In this document: in pieces, positions 1 through 8,240 of the stretch
Layout of the letters: each line of letters opens with the position of its first letter
Position numbering within the stretch: position 1 is the first letter of the stretch
Assembly (NCBI RefSeq): GCF_042683745.1
Contig: NZ_JBHUJX010000012.1
Coordinates: 186,001 to 250,000 of the forward strand
Source: Pseudoneobacillus sp042683745
GTDB taxonomy: Bacteria > Bacillota > Bacilli > Bacillales > Cytobacillaceae
Direction: 5' to 3'
Length of the DNA stretch: 64,000 bases
The notes under the pieces: model-generated
What the model was told of the DNA's origin: nothing
Databases searched by the model: none
What the model saw: the letters and a program-made list of their open reading frames with translations, nothing else
Made by a program: the position numbers and the translations under genes

Positions 1-68
1 AGAAAATTCCACTTTTATTATTTCGACCATCGTAGTAAAATGGGGTAATATATATATAAATCAACTTC

Positions 69-115
69 ACCGCTTTAAAGTGCCGGGGGACTGACCCCCA
101 GTGCTTTAAAGCGGT
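69..115. repeat. GGGGGACTGACCCCC palindromic repeat, copy 1
   Basis: An inverted repeat with outer arms ACCGCTTTAAAG and its complement surrounds the core GGGGGACTGACCCCC at about 84-98. It lies just upstream of the MFS gene. The same core recurs near 4048, 4087, 8210, 25537 and 25568, with a variant at 45248. Positions 1-68 show no gene that I can recognise. Confidence 0.85.
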
Positions 116-150
116 AGAGTGTTATTGATTGTAGAAAGAGGATGACTTTT

Positions 151-1404
151 GTGGAGCATGATTTAGATCGGGTAAAGCAGAATGAGAGGTTAAGTATTTT
201 AAATGGGGTTGCTTCGACGATTGTGGCTAATATTAGTAATAATTATTTTACTTTATTCGCCATTAGTGTTTTAGGGGCAACGAATTATCAAGTAGGATTG
301 ATTGCGTCGCTTCCACAATTTATTGGGATGTTCGCCATGGTCATTGGTTCATTTTTTCTTGGTAGATTAGAAGAAAAGAAAAGATTTACAGGTCTTTCCA
401 TTCTGTTTACAAGATTGTTCGTTTTCTCGATGGTTTTTGTTATGTATGTTCCTGTTGAGTATCGAAGTTGGGTCTTTGTCTTTTTAATCGGATTTATGAA
501 TTTCCCGGGGTCATTTGCACTATTAAGCTGGCAAGCTTTTATCGGTGATCTTATTCCAGACAGCCGTAGAAATCGTTTTTTCAGTGAGCGAAATCGCATA
601 TTAACTATTGTTGGAATGATTTCAACTTTTTTAATAGGAGTTTTATTACAACAATTCGATAAAGCAAATCCTGTACCGTATCAGTTTTTATTCTTTTTTG
701 CTTTTGTTTTCGGTGTCATCGAAGTATTTTATCTTTTTAAACATGTTGAAAAGAAAAAAGAACATAAAAACAAAGTTAAAGAAAAAAAGGTAAGAAAAAA
801 GATAAATATATTTAAAGATAAACGTTACATTACATTTCTATTATGCAGTCTCTATTTTAATTTTGGTTGGCAAATGGCATGGTCGCTTTTTAATATTTAT
901 CAAATTAAATACGCGCATGCGACTGGATTATGGATTAGTCTATTTACGGTAGCTAACCAAATTGCACAAATTGCTAGCTACAAATGGTGGGGGAGAATGG
1001 CAGATAAACATGGTAATGCAAAAATGCTTATCGTAGTAGCATTAGGGATGTCAACCGCCCCAGTATTAACCATCCTATCACCTAATCTATATTACTTAAT
1101 TGCAGTAAACGCTACGTCGGGTTTATTTGTATCAGGTACTGTTCTTCTCTTGTTCAATCAGCTTCTCGAAGTGACAAAAGAAGAAAACCGAAGCAGCTAT
1201 ATTGCCAATTACAATATTTTACTTGCCATTGTTGGTTTCGTCGCACCACAAATCGGAATTTTTCTTTTAGAGTACTCTAGCATTAATATCGCGATGACAA
1301 CATCGACAATCATGAGAGCGTCTAGCGCGTTTGTATTTTTATGGTTGTTTATGGCATTGAAAAATAAGAGACAACCCAAAGTAACGTCTTCCACTTCTAT
1401 CTAG
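151..1404 (+). CDS. MFS transporter
   Basis: A 417-residue, strongly hydrophobic protein with about 12 predicted membrane segments. A charged Lys-rich central loop (about residues 200-225) separates two six-helix halves, the usual major facilitator layout. The family moves small solutes or drugs across the membrane; the substrate cannot be told. The GTG at 151 is preferred because the Shine-Dalgarno stretch AAAGAGG ends at 141, which leaves no spacing to the in-frame ATG at 142 but nine bases to the GTG. It stands alone, preceded by a palindromic repeat and followed by a small unrelated gene. Confidence 0.8.
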   Translation: MEHDLDRVKQNERLSILNGVASTIVANISNNYFTLFAISVLGATNYQVGLIASLPQFIGMFAMVIGSFFLGRLEEKKRFTGLSILFTRLFVFSMVFVMYVPVEYRSWVFVFLIGFMNFPGSFALLSWQAFIGDLIPDSRRNRFFSERNRILTIVGMISTFLIGVLLQQFDKANPVPYQFLFFFAFVFGVIEVFYLFKHVEKKKEHKNKVKEKKVRKKINIFKDKRYITFLLCSLYFNFGWQMAWSLFNIYQIKYAHATGLWISLFTVANQIAQIASYKWWGRMADKHGNAKMLIVVALGMSTAPVLTILSPNLYYLIAVNATSGLFVSGTVLLLFNQLLEVTKEENRSSYIANYNILLAIVGFVAPQIGIFLLEYSSINIAMTTSTIMRASSAFVFLWLFMALKNKRQPKVTSSTSI

Positions 1405-1462
1405 TTTGCCTTTAAAATATTGACTATAATAGAAAGACAAACGATTTGATGGGGGAGTTATC

Positions 1463-1690
1463 ATGAGTAAATGTAATTTAGACCATTCTTTAGAAGATGT
1501 AATGAAAAAATATGATTCTCAAATCGAGTTTCTACCCAATGAAATTCACGACCTATTTAAACTTTTTATTACGAAAAATCATTCACAAGAAACACTTAAT
1601 GAAGTTTTCCATTTATTAAAAAAATATGATTTGGCTGATGAAGAGGAAAAGGGCGCACGAAATAAGAAGTTTTTTCAAATTCTAAAATAA
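1463..1690 (+). CDS. small conserved-looking hypothetical protein
   Basis: A 75-residue, charged, probably helical soluble protein with no signal peptide or membrane segment. I do not recognise the family. Reality is supported by a good ribosome-binding site (GGGGGAG, 7 bases before ATG), codon use like its neighbours and a simple terminator directly after the stop. Function unknown. Confidence 0.65.
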   Translation: MSKCNLDHSLEDVMKKYDSQIEFLPNEIHDLFKLFITKNHSQETLNEVFHLLKKYDLADEEEKGARNKKFFQILK

Positions 1691-1695
1691 AGATA

Positions 1696-1730
1696 AAAAG
1701 GTTTAGACATTCACTTCTAAACCTTTTTTA
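1696..1730 (+). terminator. rho-independent terminator
   Basis: Stem AAAGGTTTAGA / TCTAAACCTTT with a short loop and a following T-run, right after the small gene that ends at 1690. Confidence 0.85.
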
Positions 1731-1750
1731 GTAAATAGAAGAGGGATATT

Positions 1751-4033
1751 GTGAGTAATCAAATTAAAATCGCAATAAGAGCTCTAGTTGAATATGTTTA
1801 TCGAAGTGGGAGTATCGATCAAAGATTCCGAACCTCTCATTCCATGATAGAGGGTACGAAAGTCCATCAGAAAATTCAACATACATATCAAGAAAAGGAT
1901 TTAAAGGAAGTCCATTTACAAACAGTTTTAGAATCGAATGGGTATCAGTACGAAATTGAAGGGCGATGTGATGGGATCTTATTTTATGAAGAAAAAGTTA
2001 TGATTGATGAAATAAAATCAACTTCGTTGAATATAGCATCCATCACAGAGTCCAGTTATCCAGTTCATTGGGCACAGGCGAAATTTTATGCTTATATTTT
2101 TTCCCAAAAAGAAAGCCTAAACGAAATTGATGTGCAAATTACTTATGTTCAATTGGAAAGTGAAGAGAAAAAGCAGTTTGTTCAAACTTTTTCTTTTGAT
2201 GAACTAGAAACGTTTGCTTTCAATGTTATCGCACAGTTTGCACCATATGCAGAACTCAAAAAAAACCATCAAATAACACGAAATGAAAGTATCGAAAATC
2301 TTTCATTTCCATTCGAGACATTCCGACCTGGCCAACGTAAATTAGCAGCGGCAGTTTATAAGACAATCATGGATAAAAAAAATTTATTTGCTTTAGCACC
2401 AACTGGAATTGGAAAAACGATTTCAACCACATTCCCAGCGATCAAAGCATTTCCAAACGAGAATCTCGAAAAAATATTCTATTTAACCGCAAAAACCATC
2501 ACTAGGCAAGCAGCTGAAGAGGCTTTCCAACGGTTGAAGCACAATGGACTTTGCGTCCATTCGGTCACAATTACTGCTAAGGATAAAGCTTGTTTTAAAG
2601 AAAAAACATTATGTCAAAAAGACTATTGTGAGTTTGCAAATGGTTATTATGATCGTTTAAATGAAGCTATTTTGGATATTTTTAAGAATGAAAACTCGAT
2701 AGATCGGGTAACGATTGAAAAATATGCAAGAAAACATACCCTTTGTCCATTTGAGCTTTCGCTTGATCTTTCATATGATGCTGATGTTGTCATTTGTGAT
2801 TATAATTATATTTTTGATCCAAAAGTATCGCTCAAAAGGTTATTTGAGGATCAAAAGAAAGAAGCGATTCTTTTAATAGATGAGGCTCATAATCTTGTTG
2901 ACCGTGCTAGAGAAATGTACTCGGCAGATTTACAAAAGTCCAGTTTCTTAACGGTTAAAAGGGAATATTCGGGTAAGAATATGGCGTTATCTCATGCGGC
3001 TAAAGAAGTAAATTCAATTTTCTTGAAGCTAAAAAAAGAAGAAAAGTCACTGTATGAGAACATACCTGAGGAGCTATTGGTGGCTATTGAAAATTTCAGA
3101 ATGGTCGCTGAACAAGAACTACTCTTACAATCAGGTAAAGTAACTGATGAAATTTTACTAGAGACCTATTTTTTAGTCCGAGACTTCTTAAGAATCTCTA
3201 AGTTTTACGATGAACGTTTTGTTACTTACTTTGAGTTGAAAAAAAGTGAAGTGAGAATAAAGATTTTTTGTTTGGATCCTTCCTCTCAAATAACACAAAT
3301 GAGTAAAGGATATCGATCCAAGATCTATTTTTCGGCTACTTTAAATCCGATCGATTATTATCAAAACCTACTGGGGGCTGGGGATGAAGACTATTTTCTT
3401 TCCATTCCATCCCCATTTAGCAGTGAACAAACAGATTTTCATATTAAGGCACTTTCGACTAGATTCAAAGACCGTGACCGAACGAAAACGAAAATAGTAG
3501 AAACTTTAGTTTCTCTATTAACAAATAGGAAAGGCAATTTTTTAATCTTTTTTCCTTCCTATCAATATATGATGACTGTTTACGAGGTATTTCTGAAAGA
3601 AAATTTGCAGGTTGAGATTTTATTACAAGATAAAGGGATGTCAGAGAAGGAGAGGGAAGGTTTTTTAGATGCCTTTCAACCTAGGAGTTCAGGGACTATG
3701 ATTGGATTTGCTGTCTTAGGTGGAATATTCTCTGAAGGAGTTGACTTGAAGGGGGACCGTTTAAATGGGGTAGTCGTCGTCGGTGTTGGATTACCTCAAA
3801 TAGGATTGGAGAGGGACCTCATTAAAGATTATTTTCAAAAGACAGGAAAGAACGGCTACGATTACGCATATGTCTATCCTGGAATCAACAAAGTCCTCCA
3901 AGCTGGCGGAAGACTAATACGCTCAGAGAAAGATACAGGAACCATCATCCTCATCGATGACCGTTTCCTCCAGCCCAAATACCAAAATCTCCTACCAAAC
4001 GAATGGAAACAAAGTAGAAGCCACACACTTTAA
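1751..4033 (+). CDS. DinG/XPD-type Fe-S DNA helicase with N-terminal PD-(D/E)XK-like domain
   Basis: A 760-residue superfamily 2 helicase. Seen directly: Walker A PTGIGKT (residues 217-223), DEAH box (377-380), a C-terminal motif VI region (QAGGRLIRS), and four cysteines (C281, C288, C293, C332) between motifs I and II in the spacing of the XPD/DinG iron-sulfur domain. The first 170 residues carry D74...E87-I-K89 and a downstream Q109, which fits a Cas4/RecB-like PD-(D/E)XK nuclease fold. Known of the family: 5'-3' unwinding in DNA repair. The GTG start has an AGAGGGA site upstream. The stop codon lies at the edge of a palindromic repeat. Whether the nuclease domain is active is inference. 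Confidence 0.85.
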   Translation: MSNQIKIAIRALVEYVYRSGSIDQRFRTSHSMIEGTKVHQKIQHTYQEKDLKEVHLQTVLESNGYQYEIEGRCDGILFYEEKVMIDEIKSTSLNIASITESSYPVHWAQAKFYAYIFSQKESLNEIDVQITYVQLESEEKKQFVQTFSFDELETFAFNVIAQFAPYAELKKNHQITRNESIENLSFPFETFRPGQRKLAAAVYKTIMDKKNLFALAPTGIGKTISTTFPAIKAFPNENLEKIFYLTAKTITRQAAEEAFQRLKHNGLCVHSVTITAKDKACFKEKTLCQKDYCEFANGYYDRLNEAILDIFKNENSIDRVTIEKYARKHTLCPFELSLDLSYDADVVICDYNYIFDPKVSLKRLFEDQKKEAILLIDEAHNLVDRAREMYSADLQKSSFLTVKREYSGKNMALSHAAKEVNSIFLKLKKEEKSLYENIPEELLVAIENFRMVAEQELLLQSGKVTDEILLETYFLVRDFLRISKFYDERFVTYFELKKSEVRIKIFCLDPSSQITQMSKGYRSKIYFSATLNPIDYYQNLLGAGDEDYFLSIPSPFSSEQTDFHIKALSTRFKDRDRTKTKIVETLVSLLTNRKGNFLIFFPSYQYMMTVYEVFLKENLQVEILLQDKGMSEKEREGFLDAFQPRSSGTMIGFAVLGGIFSEGVDLKGDRLNGVVVVGVGLPQIGLERDLIKDYFQKTGKNGYDYAYVYPGINKVLQAGGRLIRSEKDTGTIILIDDRFLQPKYQNLLPNEWKQSRSHTL

Positions 4034-4116
4034 CGCTGCAAAGCATCGGGGGACTGACCCCCGCCCCTTTACAGCGTTAAAGCGGTGGGGGTCAGTCCCC
4101 CGGTGCGTTAATGTGG
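4031..4116. repeat. GGGGGACTGACCCCC palindromic repeat, double copy 2
   Basis: Two cores lie head to head: GGGGGACTGACCCCC at 4048-4062 and its reverse complement at 4087-4101. TAACGCTG at the left pairs with CAGCGTTA in the middle. The TAA of the helicase gene is the first triplet of the element. Confidence 0.85.
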
Positions 4117-4134
4117 TGAAGTAAGGAGGATAAG

Positions 4135-4326
4135 ATGAAGGATTTTCATTGTTGTGCGAGTTGTGAGCATTTTAGGGTGGATAAGGGGCAATCAGGGGTT
4201 CGCTATCATTGTAGCAGACTAGGATATGAGACGAATCCAAAGTATCGATTTCATTGTTGGAGCCCGAAAGAAAATGTAAAGAAACTAATGGATAAAGATA
4301 AAGGGGTGCTTGAAAATGACAATTAA
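4135..4326 (+). CDS. small Cys/His-rich protein
   Basis: A 63-residue protein with a CCxxCxxF start, two further cysteines (HCSR, HCW) and several histidines, suggesting a metal-binding knuckle; the ligands are inferred. It has a strong AAGGAGG ribosome-binding site. Its last 11 bases overlap the start of the following oxidoreductase, so the two are probably translationally coupled. I do not recognise a named family. Confidence 0.7.
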   Translation: MKDFHCCASCEHFRVDKGQSGVRYHCSRLGYETNPKYRFHCWSPKENVKKLMDKDKGVLENDN

Positions 4327-5263
4327 AGTTGGAATTATCGGCTTAGGAGCTATTGGAGAACGGGTATTAAATAAATTTTTAAATCATCCAATGACAGAAG
4401 TGGTGGCTGCTTGTGACACTAGTATCGATCGATTACATAATATTAACAAGAAATATAATCTTCAAACCTACCAAGACTATAAGGAAATGCTAAATAACGA
4501 CTCTATTAATTTAGTGTATTTAGCCGTGCCGCCGAAGTACCACCACCGTATTGCACTAGATGTAATCGAAGCAAAAAAACATTTATTTTGTGAAAAGCCG
4601 TTGGCTAATTCAATTATTGAGGCAGAGGAAATGACCACTGCTGCCGAAAATGCTCATATTGTGAATGCATTAAATTTTCCGATGCCTTATTCCAATGTTT
4701 TTCAAAAGTTTAAGGAAAAAATAACAAACGGAGAGATTGATGAGGTTATCCGTGTCGATGTCCAAATGCAGTTCACGACATGGCCGCGTTCATGGCAGCA
4801 AAACGATTGGATCGCTAGTCGTGAACAAGGTGGGTTCATTCGCGAAGTAGGACCACATTATATTCAAATGATTCAAGAAGTGTTTGGAGACTTAAAAAAC
4901 ATTCAATCATTCGTTGACTTTCCCGAAGATCCCTCACTTTGCGAACAAGGCTTTATCGCACGAATGGAGCTCGCAAACGGAACGCCTGTACTATTTAATG
5001 GACTAAGTAATTTAGGGCAAAAGGAACATATTTCGTTTAAGGTATACGGTAAAAAAGGGACAGTGGATTTAATCAATTGGAGTGAACTTTTCGTGTCTAC
5101 GGGCGATTTTGCACCTGCTATTTATCCGTTACAACGTGAGGAAGAAATTGATTTAATAGGAGAATTAATTAAAGCTATCAATGGGGAGAATGCAAAGCTT
5201 GTTTCCTTCCGTGAAGGTTATAATGTGCAAAGGGTTTTAGAAAGTCTATTAGGAAACGCATAA
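4316..5263 (+). CDS. Gfo/Idh/MocA-family oxidoreductase
   Basis: A 315-residue NAD(P)-dependent oxidoreductase. The N-terminus has the Rossmann motif GIIGLGAIG, followed by the CEKPLA signature near residue 95 that the family uses in catalysis. The C-terminal half is the alpha/beta substrate domain. Family members oxidise or reduce sugars, inositols and related polyols; the substrate is not evident. The ATG at 4316 is chosen over the in-frame TTG at 4310 because GGGGTG is seven bases upstream. It overlaps the preceding Cys-rich gene. An IS3-type element follows eight bases after the stop. Confidence 0.85.
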   Translation: MTIKVGIIGLGAIGERVLNKFLNHPMTEVVAACDTSIDRLHNINKKYNLQTYQDYKEMLNNDSINLVYLAVPPKYHHRIALDVIEAKKHLFCEKPLANSIIEAEEMTTAAENAHIVNALNFPMPYSNVFQKFKEKITNGEIDEVIRVDVQMQFTTWPRSWQQNDWIASREQGGFIREVGPHYIQMIQEVFGDLKNIQSFVDFPEDPSLCEQGFIARMELANGTPVLFNGLSNLGQKEHISFKVYGKKGTVDLINWSELFVSTGDFAPAIYPLQREEEIDLIGELIKAINGENAKLVSFREGYNVQRVLESLLGNA

Positions 5264-5312
5264 TAAAAAGCTGACACGAAATTGAACTTACTCAATAAAG
5301 TTAGCAAATAGT

Positions 5313-6215
5313 TTAGGCTGCTTTCAAGACCTGAGTCCGGTATTCGACTGGACTTAGGTCTTTTAATTTTGCCTTCATTCGTTTGTGATTGTAATAATAA
5401 ATATATTCTTCTAATTCTCGTTCGAAATGTTCCATACTCTCAAATTCTTGCAAATAGAGTAGTTCAGACTTTAATAAGCCAAAGAAATTTTCTATGACTG
5501 CGTTGTCTAAACAATTACCCTTACGGGACATACTCTGTCGCATACCATATTCTTTTAATTTATTCTGATATTTACTCATCTGATAATGCCAGCCTTGATC
5601 TGAATGGAGGATAACTTCATCACCAGGTTTTATTCTTTTTATTGCTTCTTCAAGCATATCTCCAACAAGAGAATAAACAGGACGGTTCATAACTTTGTAC
5701 GCAATTATTTCTCCATTGCATAAATCTAAAACAAGCGATAAATATCGTTCTTCCCCAAATAAATGAAATTCGGTAACATCAGTTACCCATTTTTCATTCA
5801 TGTTACCTGCGTTAAAATCGCGATTCAGTATATTTGGTGCTACTTTTCCAACTGTTCCACGGTATGAACGGTACTTTTTCGTACGTACCTCACATTTTAA
5901 TCCTATTTCAATCATTAATCGATTAATGGTCTTAGGATCATGGTAAATATTCTTTTTCTCTAATTCTTTAGTGATACGACGGTAACCATAACGTCCTTTA
6001 TGCTCATGATAAATAACCACAATCGCTTCTTTTACCTTTAAATATTTATCTTCAGTATTTAATCGTTTTTCCCAGTAATAGTACGTGCTACGTGGAATGC
6101 CTGCGACTTTAACGAGTTCCACTACATCAAATTCATCCTTTAATTCAAAAATTACTTGCGCTTTGATTTTGTTTGTAATTTTTCCTGTTCTCGTACTAAA
6201 GCGTTCAACTTTTTT
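5313..6215 (-). CDS. IS3-family transposase OrfB (DDE integrase domain)
   Basis: rve-type integrase core with an HTH_21-like N-terminal part. The catalytic triad is visible: D in VTDVTEF, D in LHSDQG, and E in NAVIENFFG. OrfB has a possible internal GTG at 6122, but its frame stays open upstream to the slippery heptamer AAAAAAG (minus strand, 6215-6209). The natural product is therefore probably an OrfAB fusion made by -1 frameshifting, as known for IS150 and relatives. The span given starts at the slip site. Confidence 0.85.
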   Translation of the reverse strand, partial: KKVERFSTRTGKITNKIKAQVIFELKDEFDVVELVKVAGIPRSTYYYWEKRLNTEDKYLKVKEAIVVIYHEHKGRYGYRRITKELEKKNIYHDPKTINRLMIEIGLKCEVRTKKYRSYRGTVGKVAPNILNRDFNAGNMNEKWVTDVTEFHLFGEERYLSLVLDLCNGEIIAYKVMNRPVYSLVGDMLEEAIKRIKPGDEVILHSDQGWHYQMSKYQNKLKEYGMRQSMSRKGNCLDNAVIENFFGLLKSELLYLQEFESMEHFERELEEYIYYYNHKRMKAKLKDLSPVEYRTQVLKAA

Positions 6216-6673
6216 AAATAGGCATTCTCCATACGTAAGCGATCATTTTCAGCTCGAAGAGCAACGATTGAACCTTCAATTGGAAGTTGTAGTTCTTTGT
6301 TTGGCTTTGATACTTTTTTCATGGATGGACGCCCCTTTTTCTTTGATTGTAGGGCATCAATTCCTCCAGTTTCAAAAGCCTTTCTCCAATTTCGGACCAT
6401 ACCAGGTGAAGAAATATTGAAAATGGCAGCTGTGTCATAAGAAGATGTACCCGTTTCGTTCATATAATTGAGTACATTTAGTTTAAACTCCCCAGAATAA
6501 TTTGTATAGGACTTTATAAATGCTTCTATACCGTGTTGTTCATAGAGCCTAACCCATCCTTTTATAATAGATTTACTAACTCTTACTACTTCCGCAATTT
6601 TTCCTAAACTATCATTTCCCTCTAAATACCTTATTACAATTCTTATCTTATCTTCCGAATTAAATTTGGACAT
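6152..6673 (-). CDS. IS3-family transposase OrfA (helix-turn-helix)
   Basis: A 173-residue protein with two N-terminal helix-turn-helix segments (SLGKIAEVVRVSKS and SSYDTAAIFNISS) and a C-terminal leucine-rich coiled coil (LRAENDRLRMENAYLKKL) typical of IS150-type OrfA. It binds the IS ends and multimerises with OrfAB. The slippery TTA-AAA-AAG lies inside the coiled coil. The start ATG at 6673 has a GGGGTG site that forms part of a hairpin. Confidence 0.85.
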   Translation of the reverse strand: MSKFNSEDKIRIVIRYLEGNDSLGKIAEVVRVSKSIIKGWVRLYEQHGIEAFIKSYTNYSGEFKLNVLNYMNETGTSSYDTAAIFNISSPGMVRNWRKAFETGGIDALQSKKKGRPSMKKVSKPNKELQLPIEGSIVALRAENDRLRMENAYLKKLNALVREQEKLQTKSKRK

Positions 6674-6680
6674 AAAAACA

Positions 6681-6718
6681 CCCCGTAAATGTTAGTTTAG
6701 TGTCTAACATTTACGGGG
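6681..6718 (-). promoter_or_regulatory. hairpin covering the Shine-Dalgarno of IS orfA
   Basis: Perfect 15-bp arms CCCCGTAAATGTTAG (6681-6695) and CTAACATTTACGGGG (6704-6718). On the minus strand the GGGG of the proximal arm is part of the orfA ribosome-binding site. In IS10 and IS50 such structures block translation from transcripts that enter from outside; the same role here is inferred. Confidence 0.65.
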
Positions 6719-6751
6719 CAGTTCAAATAAAATTCGAGTCAGCTTTTTGTA

Positions 6752-8125
6752 CTATAAAGATTCTTCTAGCTCATACCAATAATGACAAAGGGTCTCCATT
6801 CCTTTATCAAAATTCTCTAAATTAAAATGCTCATTCGGAGCGTGGAAGTTTTCATCTGGAAGACCAAAGCCCATTAAAACAATCGGCTTTCTTAAACTTT
6901 GATCAAATGTTGCGACAATCGGAAGTGAACCGCCACCACGAGTATAAGAAGTTGGAACATTGTACACCTTTTCATATGCTCGACCAGCAGCTTGAATAGC
7001 AGGGTGGTCAAATGGTGTAACAAACGGTGCTCCTTTATCAAATAAGGATACATTTACTGTCACTCCAGGTGGTGTATGCGCTTTAATATGTTGTTGTAAT
7101 AGTGCAGCAATTTCATCAGGATCCTGATTTGGTACTAAGCGACAAGTAATTTTCGCATGTGCTTCTGAAGGTAAAACCGTTTTAATTCCTTCGCCCTGAA
7201 AACCTCCATAAATCCCGTTTACCTCGAGAGTTGGTCGGACCCATGTTCTTTCTAATGTTGTGAAACCTTTCTCACCGAACATTTCATTTACACCAAGTTG
7301 TTTTATAAATGTTTCATCTTTCATTCCAAGAGATTCATACGCTGCTTTTTCAGCAGCAGTAAGCTCCTGAACTTGATCGTAAAAGCCATCAACTGTGATC
7401 TGACCGTGTTCATTGTGGAACGAATTTACAATTTCAACTAATGCATGGATTGGATTTTGGACAGCTCCACCATATAGTCCTGAATGAAGATCGCTTGACG
7501 GTCCTTTCACATCGATTTGAACTCCACAAAGACCTCGTAATCCGTAACAAATAGTTGGTTTTCCTCTCTCCATCATCGTCGTGTCTGAGATGACGATTAC
7601 ATCTGATGATAATAAATCCTTATTTTCCTCAACAAATGCAGGGAGATTCGGACTACCAATTTCCTCTTCACCTTCAATTAAAAATTTCACATTAATAGGC
7701 AGGGTACCTGTAGATTCAAGAATTGCTTGAAGAACTTTGAAATGCATAAAGGTTTGTCCTTTGTCATCACTAGAACCTCGAGCATAAAGCTTATTATCGC
7801 GAATATCCGCTTCAAATGGAGGGCTATCCCATAATTCAAGAGGATCAACTGGTTGTACATCATAATGACCATAAATAAGTACTGTTGGTTTCCCTTCAGC
7901 CTTCAACCATTCACCATAAATGACAGGGTGACCTTTTGTTTGATGTACTTCCACATTTTCTATGCCAATATTTTTTAAAGCATCTGCTACCCAATTGGCT
8001 GCTTTTTGAACGTCCTCTTTATGATCAGGTAAGGCACTAATACTTGGAATCGCTAAAAATTCTTTTAACTCACTAAGGTGTCTCTCCCTGTTTTCAGCTA
8101 AATATGTAAGTATCGTGTTCTCCAT
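6752..8125 (-). CDS. M20-family dipeptidase
   Basis: A 457-residue cytosolic metallopeptidase of the CNDP/ArgE group. Visible motifs are GHYDVQP (metal ligand H87, catalytic D89), SSDDKG (bridging D120), and EGEEEIGS (residues 151-158; catalytic and metal-binding glutamates). A dimerisation lid follows in the middle, and a late HAPNE supplies the last metal ligand. It hydrolyses dipeptides or N-acyl amino acids with two zinc-type metals. The ATG has an AAGGAGG site. The gene converges on the oxidoreductase gene across the inserted IS element. Length and motifs look complete. Confidence 0.88.
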   Translation of the reverse strand: MENTILTYLAENRERHLSELKEFLAIPSISALPDHKEDVQKAANWVADALKNIGIENVEVHQTKGHPVIYGEWLKAEGKPTVLIYGHYDVQPVDPLELWDSPPFEADIRDNKLYARGSSDDKGQTFMHFKVLQAILESTGTLPINVKFLIEGEEEIGSPNLPAFVEENKDLLSSDVIVISDTTMMERGKPTICYGLRGLCGVQIDVKGPSSDLHSGLYGGAVQNPIHALVEIVNSFHNEHGQITVDGFYDQVQELTAAEKAAYESLGMKDETFIKQLGVNEMFGEKGFTTLERTWVRPTLEVNGIYGGFQGEGIKTVLPSEAHAKITCRLVPNQDPDEIAALLQQHIKAHTPPGVTVNVSLFDKGAPFVTPFDHPAIQAAGRAYEKVYNVPTSYTRGGGSLPIVATFDQSLRKPIVLMGFGLPDENFHAPNEHFNLENFDKGMETLCHYWYELEESL

Positions 8126-8194
8126 AGTAAATCCTCCTTATAAAAAATCACACCTTATACTACTTCTTCATTCACAATAAATATTCCTGCTTTT

Positions 8195-8240
8195 ACGCAT
8201 TAAAGTGCTGGGGGACTGACCCCCAGCACTTTAACGCGTT
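8195..8240. repeat. GGGGGACTGACCCCC palindromic repeat, copy 3
   Basis: Core at 8210-8224 with long arms (ATTAAAGTGCT and AGCACTTTAA). The stop codon of the minus-strand oxidase subunit I (8239-8241) sits at the edge of the element. Confidence 0.85.

Larger units (their letters stand above)
5272..6741 (-). mobile_element. IS3-family (IS150-like) insertion sequence, apparently intact
   Basis: About 1.47 kb with overlapping orfA and orfB on the minus strand. The ends are related inverted repeats, TGACACGAAATTGAACT on the left and TGACTCGAATTTTATTTGA read inward from the right. The outer flanks are AAAAAGCT and AGCTTTTT. AGCT (5269-5272 and 6741-6744) could be a 4-bp target duplication, but the site is palindromic so the exact ends are ambiguous. 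Both reading frames are open, so it may still be active. Confidence 0.85.
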
